From assembly GCA_002480015.1 (NCBI GenBank), contig DLQD01000152.1:1-64000 (forward strand): a stretch of 64,000 nt of DNA, read 5' to 3'. Every line of letters starts with the position of its first letter. Position 1 is the stretch's first letter. Source of the stretch: Opitutia bacterium UBA7441. GTDB taxonomy: Bacteria > Verrucomicrobiota > Verrucomicrobiia > Opitutales > Coraliomargaritaceae. Positions 59,342 through 64,000 of the stretch are shown here, in pieces. The notes beneath the pieces are model-generated. The model saw nothing but the letters and a program-made list of their open reading frames with translations, had not been told where the DNA came from and did no database searches. A program made the translations under genes and the position numbers.

Positions 59342-61060
59342 ATGCTCTGGACTGCCATCAACATAGATGAAACGAAGGCCTCGGCATTGGCCGAACGTCT
59401 GGGTATATCGAAAGTGGTCTCACAATTACTAGTGCAACGTGGGATCACCACGGCGGAGAAGGCCGAAGAATTCCTCCGTCCGCGCTTGGCACAACTCGAT
59501 AATCCTTTTGCGATGACCAACCTCGAGGCCGCGGTCGAGCGGATCGAACAGGCGATTGAGGCCAAGGAGTCGGTTGTTGTTTTTGGCGATTACGATGTTG
59601 ATGGAGTCACCAGCACCGTGCAGCTCGTCAGTATGCTGCGTACATTCGGTCTAGAGCCACGTTACTGCGTGCCACGGCGTATGGACGAAGGCTATGGCCT
59701 CAGCCGCGAAGCGATTAATCGCGTCTTCAACGGCGAGATTCCTTCGCTCTTTATCGCACTGGACTGCGGAACCAATGCGCACGAGCCGATCGCCTATCTG
59801 CGCGAAATGGGGGTCGATGTCATCATCGTCGACCACCACCAGACGAAGACGCAGGCACCTGTCGACTGTATCTTTGTCAACCCACACGTGAATGACCCCG
59901 AAGGAGCCCCCTGGCGTGACCTCTGCACCGCGGGCCTCGTTTTTAAGTTGCTCCATGGATTGCTCAAGCACCGCCGCGAGGCCGAAGATCCTCGGGCGGA
60001 GGGCATCCAACTGAAGGATTACCTCGATCTGGTCGCTATGGGTACCATTGCCGACCTTGTGCCCTTGCATGAGGAGAATCGCATTCTTTCCTGGTTCGGA
60101 CTTCGGCACCTGCGTGCCAATGGCCGTGAGGGTATCCGTGCACTTGCCGAAGTAGCGGGCATCGACAGCGGCCAAGAGATGGCGAGTGTCGATATTTCTT
60201 TCAAAATCGCGCCACGCATCAACGCCAGCGGCCGCCTAGCCGACGCTTCGCTCCCGATTAATCTTCTCTTGCAAGACGACTATGCTGTCTGCCGTACGAT
60301 TGCACAAGAGCTCGACGAGATGAACAAAGAGCGGCAAAGTATCGAGCGGGGCATAGCCAAAGAGGCTGAAGAGCGCGCGGCTGCTGAGTTTGCCGATGCG
60401 CCCGGTATTGTGCTCTTTGGCGAGAATTGGCACCCAGGGGTCGTCGGAATCGTGGCCAGCCGCGTGAGCCGTCATTTTCATAAGCCCTGCGTGATACTTG
60501 GGGCTGAGGGGGACGATGCCAAGGGCTCTGGTCGCAGTGTAGCCTCGGTTAACCTAGTCGAAGTCTTCCAGCGTTGCGCCCATCTGCTCGGCCACTGGGG
60601 CGGGCATCCAATGGCGGCAGGTGTTTCGCTTAAGACCGTCGATGTGGCCGCCTTTACCGAATGTTATATCGAAAGCCTGCAAACCCTCTACCCCGATGGC
60701 CTGCCTGAGCCTTCGCTCGAAATTTCGGCTTGGATGGAGCATGACGAATTAGGCGAATCGCTGCTTGAAGAGCTCGACCGCATGCACCCCTTCGGTCAGG
60801 GTAACGCTGAGCCGGTCTTCGGCCTGCGGGCTGTGGTGCTCGAAGAGTTGGCCGATGTCTTTGGAGAAGGAAACTTTCGCTTCCGTTTGCCGGCCCGCGC
60901 TAGCTCGAAGCGGGGCATCGCCGGGATCGCCTGGCGGCTCGGCCAGCCCCCCGAGCCGGGGCAAGCTGTCGATATGGCGATTCGATTCGCTTGGAACTAC
61001 TGGCGCGACAGCCGTTATCCTCAGGTAACTTTAGTCGACTGGAGGCCGTCTCAAGCTTAA
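59342..61060 (+). CDS. recJ: Single-stranded-DNA-specific exonuclease RecJ
   Basis: A 572-residue 5'-3' DNA exonuclease in recombination and mismatch repair. DHH core: VVVFGDYDVDGVTSTVQLV (motif I), ALDCGTNA (II), VIIVDHHQTK (III) and the DLVAMGTIADLVPL (IV). The DHHA1 half carries ENWHPGVVGIVASRVSRHF and AKGSGRSVASVNLVE with the GGHPMAAGVS motif. The C-terminal OB fold ends with AGIAWRLGQ. Start 59342 (MLWTAINID) preferred; an ATG 24 codons upstream lies in unlikely sequence. Starts 109 bases after secDF. Confidence 0.92.
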   Translation: MLWTAINIDETKASALAERLGISKVVSQLLVQRGITTAEKAEEFLRPRLAQLDNPFAMTNLEAAVERIEQAIEAKESVVVFGDYDVDGVTSTVQLVSMLRTFGLEPRYCVPRRMDEGYGLSREAINRVFNGEIPSLFIALDCGTNAHEPIAYLREMGVDVIIVDHHQTKTQAPVDCIFVNPHVNDPEGAPWRDLCTAGLVFKLLHGLLKHRREAEDPRAEGIQLKDYLDLVAMGTIADLVPLHEENRILSWFGLRHLRANGREGIRALAEVAGIDSGQEMASVDISFKIAPRINASGRLADASLPINLLLQDDYAVCRTIAQELDEMNKERQSIERGIAKEAEERAAAEFADAPGIVLFGENWHPGVVGIVASRVSRHFHKPCVILGAEGDDAKGSGRSVASVNLVEVFQRCAHLLGHWGGHPMAAGVSLKTVDVAAFTECYIESLQTLYPDGLPEPSLEISAWMEHDELGESLLEELDRMHPFGQGNAEPVFGLRAVVLEELADVFGEGNFRFRLPARASSKRGIAGIAWRLGQPPEPGQAVDMAIRFAWNYWRDSRYPQVTLVDWRPSQA

Positions 61061-61100
61061 CGCTTTGACCTTGTCGCCACCGTTTCCAAATGCGAAATTA

Positions 61101-61631
61101 ATGGCTATGGAAAACATCCGCCAACTCCTCGCCAAACTTTCTCCCGAAGCCTATGATCTGGCCATCAATGCCCAGCGGGTTCTTTCCGGTGAATCTCTCA
61201 ACGCGGAACAAACCTGGGGCTCTGCTCTGTCTTCTGCCTATTTCATTCGCCATCCTCAACTGAGGGATGCGGTTTTCGCCGATGCGCAGTCGGCTGGCTT
61301 AAGCTCCGATGCGATCAAAGACGCGCAAGGTGCCGCCGCTCTGATGGGCATGAATACTGTCTACTTTCGTTTTCGCCATTTGATGAAGGCGGATACCTAT
61401 AGCAAGATGCCTTTCAACCTCAGCATGAAACGCATGCAGCACATTGCCACGACGAAGGAAAACTTCGAGCTTTTTTCGATCGGCCCAGCCGCGCTGGCTG
61501 GTTGCGAACTCTGCCTCCAAGCCCACGAAGCGGCTCTCAAAAAGGGTGGCATGAGTGAGACCAATGTGCACGATGCAGTTCGTATTGCCTCTGTTCTCCA
61601 GGGCATTGCCGTGGCGCTTGACATAATCTAG
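61101..61631 (+). CDS. ahpD: AhpD-like alkylhydroperoxidase
   Basis: A 176-residue carboxymuconolactone decarboxylase-fold protein. The thiol site is AGCELCLQAHEAALKKGG (Cys-x-x-Cys, about residues 133-136) with the proton-relay His seven residues later, the arrangement of AhpD, which reduces the peroxiredoxin AhpC. MGMNTVYFRFRHLMKADTYS and ARIASVLQGIAVAL-type helices also match. ahpC is not in the window. The start could be 61101 or 61107; the upstream ATG at 61065 adds a Pro-rich extension. Lies 40 bases after recJ. Confidence 0.85.
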   Translation: MAMENIRQLLAKLSPEAYDLAINAQRVLSGESLNAEQTWGSALSSAYFIRHPQLRDAVFADAQSAGLSSDAIKDAQGAAALMGMNTVYFRFRHLMKADTYSKMPFNLSMKRMQHIATTKENFELFSIGPAALAGCELCLQAHEAALKKGGMSETNVHDAVRIASVLQGIAVALDII

Positions 61632-61644
61632 TCATCTCTAACGT

Positions 61645-62730
61645 ATGAAAAAAATCTTTATTTCCGGTTGTTACGATATTCTTCACGGGGGGCATATTCA
61701 GTTTTTTAAAGAGGCCCGTGCGCTCGGTGATCATTTGACCGTTTGTTTTGCTTCGGATAATGTGCTCTGGGAGCACAAAAAGCGGCGCTCTTCCATCCCG
61801 CAGGATCACAAGCTCGCCTTGATGACCGCGCTTGATATCGTCGACCAAGTCGTGATCGGTGATTGCAGCGAATTAGGCCTCGATTTCAAAAATCACTTTC
61901 TCAGCATCAAGCCGGACATACTCGCAGTGACTGAAGATGACCAGTATGCCGAGGCGAAACGCGCACTTTGTGCAGAGGTCGGTGCCGAATATATCGTCTT
62001 ACCCAAGACGCCGCCTCAATTCACCCCAGTGTCCACTACGTCCATCGTGCGCAATATACGCACGCCCGCATATGCTCCCCTGCGTGTTGATTTTGCCGGT
62101 GGCTGGCTTGACGTCCCCCGCTACGCCCGGAAGGGAGCCTTTATTGTCAACTGTGCCATCTCGCCGCTCGTTTCATTGACCAATTGGTGCTACGAGCAAC
62201 AATCGGGCCTCGGCGGGAGCGGGGCCTGGGCGTTGCTTAACGGCAACGATGGGGTCGAAAGCGAACTCAATCTTGGAGTGGGCTGGCAGGATCCCGCGAT
62301 TATCCGCGAAACTGGCCTGTGTGTTTGGCGAAGCGGCGAAAAGCCCGTACTCCACTTTAAACGCAACGGCGATTTCCTTCACGGGCATATGGCATTGCAT
62401 TATACTAATATTCCACACGACACACCCTCGAACGCCGACAATGACCGTGACTATGATCTGATCAAGGCCGCCGGTCGTCGGGCCAAAGAGGCCGTCATTG
62501 AAGCCAATCTGACGAAACTCGGAGAAGCCGTCAGTCTCAGCTACGAAATGCAACTCAAGGAAGGGATGCGCCCTTTACCCGAAGTGGAAGGTTGCATCGG
62601 GCGTAAATACTCGGGTGGCGGCTGGGGCGGTTATGCGCTTTATCTTTTCCACAGTAGTGAGGATCGCGACACCTTCGTTGCCTCTGCCAACTGTAATCGA
62701 GCTATCGAGCCCTATATCACGATCCGCTGA
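61645..62730 (+). CDS. Cytidylyltransferase-GHMP kinase fusion
   Basis: A 361-residue protein with two domains. Residues 1-135 form a cytidylyltransferase: KKIFISGCYDILHGGHIQFF has the HxGH nucleotide motif (HGGH), and FTPVSTTSIVRNIR is the ISSTxI-type end. Residues 145-361 form a GHMP kinase: APLRVDFAGGWLDVPRYARK (substrate loop similar to fucokinase GGWxDxPP), SGLGGSGAWALL (variant of the GLGSSA ATP loop) and the closing GRKYSGGGWGGYALYLF. Together they could phosphorylate a sugar at C1 and activate it with CTP. Sugar unknown (heptose, fucose or similar). Directly after ahpD, divergently facing a sialate esterase. Confidence 0.78.
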   Translation: MKKIFISGCYDILHGGHIQFFKEARALGDHLTVCFASDNVLWEHKKRRSSIPQDHKLALMTALDIVDQVVIGDCSELGLDFKNHFLSIKPDILAVTEDDQYAEAKRALCAEVGAEYIVLPKTPPQFTPVSTTSIVRNIRTPAYAPLRVDFAGGWLDVPRYARKGAFIVNCAISPLVSLTNWCYEQQSGLGGSGAWALLNGNDGVESELNLGVGWQDPAIIRETGLCVWRSGEKPVLHFKRNGDFLHGHMALHYTNIPHDTPSNADNDRDYDLIKAAGRRAKEAVIEANLTKLGEAVSLSYEMQLKEGMRPLPEVEGCIGRKYSGGGWGGYALYLFHSSEDRDTFVASANCNRAIEPYITIR

Positions 62731-62796
62731 TCGTACGATCTGGATTAGCTTTGTTATCGGGGTGGCCTGTTCGAAGCTTCGCTTTGGCCAAAACGT

Positions 62797-64000
62797 TTAC
62801 CAGTCGTCGGTCCGGAAGGGTGTGACGGGGAGGCCGTTGCGGTCGTAAAGGTTGCAGACAGGATTAACCCCCCAGGCGTAGCGCACGGCGACCGGATTAG
62901 GGACGGCATCGCTCCAGACCTGGACTTGGTCTTTGCCTACGATTTTCGCATCCGCCCAGACAAATTTCATGTCCTCACCCGCTATGGCGAAGCCCTTTAC
63001 TTCCTTGGTATCAAATGCGTAGAGGCCCCCGCTGCTGAGGGGGCTGAATGTTAGGATCGCTTTGCCGACTTCGACCGTCATTTCCGTGAAGCGGGGACTT
63101 TGGTAGCTCATGTCAAAGCCGTAGTCGCGTGCTAGTGCGATCCGCGCCAAGCGATTGGCTACAGTCTGCTTGTTGCGTGGGTGGATGTCCCGGCCTTCGC
63201 CAGCATCAATGATGACTGCCTGCCCAGTGTTGGGTAGAAGGTCCAGGGTTTTGGCCTGCGACTCGCGCAAATAAGCCCACCCGTGGTCTTGTGGTTCCGC
63301 GCTTTCATCTTGGAAATCCGCCAATTGCACCCAGTAGAAGGGGAAGTCACCTTGCCCCCACTTGTCTCGGAGCGTCTGGATCATAAGTGGGAACAAGTGC
63401 GCGTAATCGATCGCTCGTTCAGCGTTCGATTCACCCTGATACCAGATGAAGCCGCGGATACCGTAGCTGATCGTCGGGTGGACCATCCCGTAGTAGATAT
63501 TTCCGGGGCGATGCTGATTATAGCGAGGGTCTCTGGGAGACCTTGGTTTACGGCCCTTGGATCCATTCTTTGTCCATTCGGCCACTGCGTCTTCCCACTC
63601 GGCAACTTTCTGGGCATGCACTTCGTCGGTGTAGCCCGCGCAGCGCTTGTCGTGGTCGGCGATGTAGGCTGCATAGCGCGGGAACTGCTCCAATACCTCG
63701 CGGGGCACCCAGGCTTCTGCAGCAGACCCGCCCCACGAGTCGTCGATCAGGCCGATCGGCACGTTCAGCGTATTATACAGCCTGCGTCCGTATAAATAGC
63801 CCACCGCGGAAAATTCGGACACGGTTTGTGGGGAGCAAATTTCCCATTGCCCGTTAAAGTCATCCTGTGCTTGCTGCAGGCCAACTGTTGGCACCGTCAA
63901 GAGGCGGATTTTCGGGAAGTTCGCCGAAGCAATTTCCACCTCTGCATTGTTGGTATTAATGAGTGGCCACTGCATATTAGACTGACCGGAACAAAACCAG
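62797..64000 (-). CDS. Sialate O-acetylesterase (SASA family), 5' end outside window
   Basis: At least 400 residues of a SASA/DUF303 esterase, which removes acetyl groups from sialic acids or other glycans. The frame is open to the window edge, where WFCSGQSNMQWP gives the nucleophile Ser in GQSNM; this lies upstream of an internal ATG at 63975, so the real start is outside. PIGLIDDSWGGSAAEAW, GFIWYQGESNAERA, FYWVQLADF and GRDIHPRNK (catalytic Asp/His) complete the family pattern. It is probably secreted; the signal region is not visible. The stop is at 62797. Polysaccharide deacetylation is likely. Confidence 0.9.
   Translation of the reverse strand, partial: WFCSGQSNMQWPLINTNNAEVEIASANFPKIRLLTVPTVGLQQAQDDFNGQWEICSPQTVSEFSAVGYLYGRRLYNTLNVPIGLIDDSWGGSAAEAWVPREVLEQFPRYAAYIADHDKRCAGYTDEVHAQKVAEWEDAVAEWTKNGSKGRKPRSPRDPRYNQHRPGNIYYGMVHPTISYGIRGFIWYQGESNAERAIDYAHLFPLMIQTLRDKWGQGDFPFYWVQLADFQDESAEPQDHGWAYLRESQAKTLDLLPNTGQAVIIDAGEGRDIHPRNKQTVANRLARIALARDYGFDMSYQSPRFTEMTVEVGKAILTFSPLSSGGLYAFDTKEVKGFAIAGEDMKFVWADAKIVGKDQVQVWSDAVPNPVAVRYAWGVNPVCNLYDRNGLPVTPFRTDDW

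Overview
The window reads as chromosome of a Gram-negative heterotroph. lpxK (lipid A), a LolA-like periplasmic protein, YajC with a fused SecDF, an ExeA/GspB-like pair and pilin-type proteins all point to a double envelope. The protein set (secreted DUF4838 protein, SASA-type sialate esterase, DUF7305 pilus-associated protein, GH13 pullulanase-like enzyme, split ovothiol methyltransferase) looks like Verrucomicrobiota, most likely a marine Opitutia/Puniceicoccales relative. That placement is inference from protein character, not from a search. GC is moderate to high in most genes and clearly lower around 5.8-8.4 kb. Many well-defined starts (gap, pgk, tpiA, infA, cysK, rpsT, yajC) have no visible Shine-Dalgarno sequence. 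No tRNA, rRNA, complete insertion sequence or CRISPR array was seen.

Layout. 0-5.1 kb, minus strand: 5' part of glutamate synthase large subunit, a glutaredoxin-like and a DUF5069-like gene, and a MazEF-type toxin-antitoxin pair. 5.1-5.9 kb: gene-poor strip with inverted repeats, a short heptamer repeat and a decayed recombinase-like fragment. 5.9-8.4 kb: AT-richer pilin-type operon (PilV-like, PilW-like, PilX/DUF7305-like). 8.5-13.3 kb: mnmA, a GH13 debranching-type enzyme and an acyl-CoA desaturase with a coiled-coil tail. 13.7-18.4 kb: gap, pgk, tpiA and a thymidine phosphorylase homologue with altered active-site residues. 18.5-24.5 kb: secreted DUF4838 protein, FAD-dependent desaturase-like oxidoreductase, cstA, and the tail of a lost MFS transporter. 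24.6-33.3 kb: isochorismatase-like hydrolase, phosphatase, a conserved protein/lipoprotein/M23 peptidase operon, topB, lpxK and an enlarged adenylate-kinase-like protein. 33.5-43.8 kb: UbiA-like protein, vWA protein, RidA, dicarboxylate symporter, rsmA, trpC, LolA-like protein, sodA, tadA, infA, cysK, VanZ-like protein. 43.8-49.2 kb: GspB-like/ExeA pair, ftsB-like gene, UDP-sugar pyrophosphorylase and phosphosugar mutase. 49.4-52.3 kb, minus strand: compact sugar transferase/ACP/SDR/AMP-ligase cluster. 52.4-54.3 kb: M29-like peptidase and stand-alone OvoA-C-type methyltransferase. 54.4-61.6 kb: rnpB, rpsT, an RluA-like protein, yajC-secDF, recJ, ahpD-like. 61.6-64 kb: cytidylyltransferase-GHMP kinase fusion and a 5'-truncated sialate O-acetylesterase.

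Functional threads are central carbon metabolism (gap-pgk-tpiA, UDP-sugar pyrophosphorylase with sugar mutase), envelope and polysaccharide building (lpxK, sugar-transferase cluster, cytidylyltransferase-kinase), glycan degradation (GH13, DUF4838, SASA) and redox or thiol protection (glutaredoxin, sodA, AhpD, ovothiol methylation). The observations I rate highest are the active-site changes in the thymidine phosphorylase homologue, the cytidylyltransferase-GHMP kinase fusion, the four-gene acyl/sugar-transferase cluster, the separate ovothiol methyltransferase, and a family of degenerate tandem heptamer repeats at gene borders, one pair of which forms a long inverted repeat.
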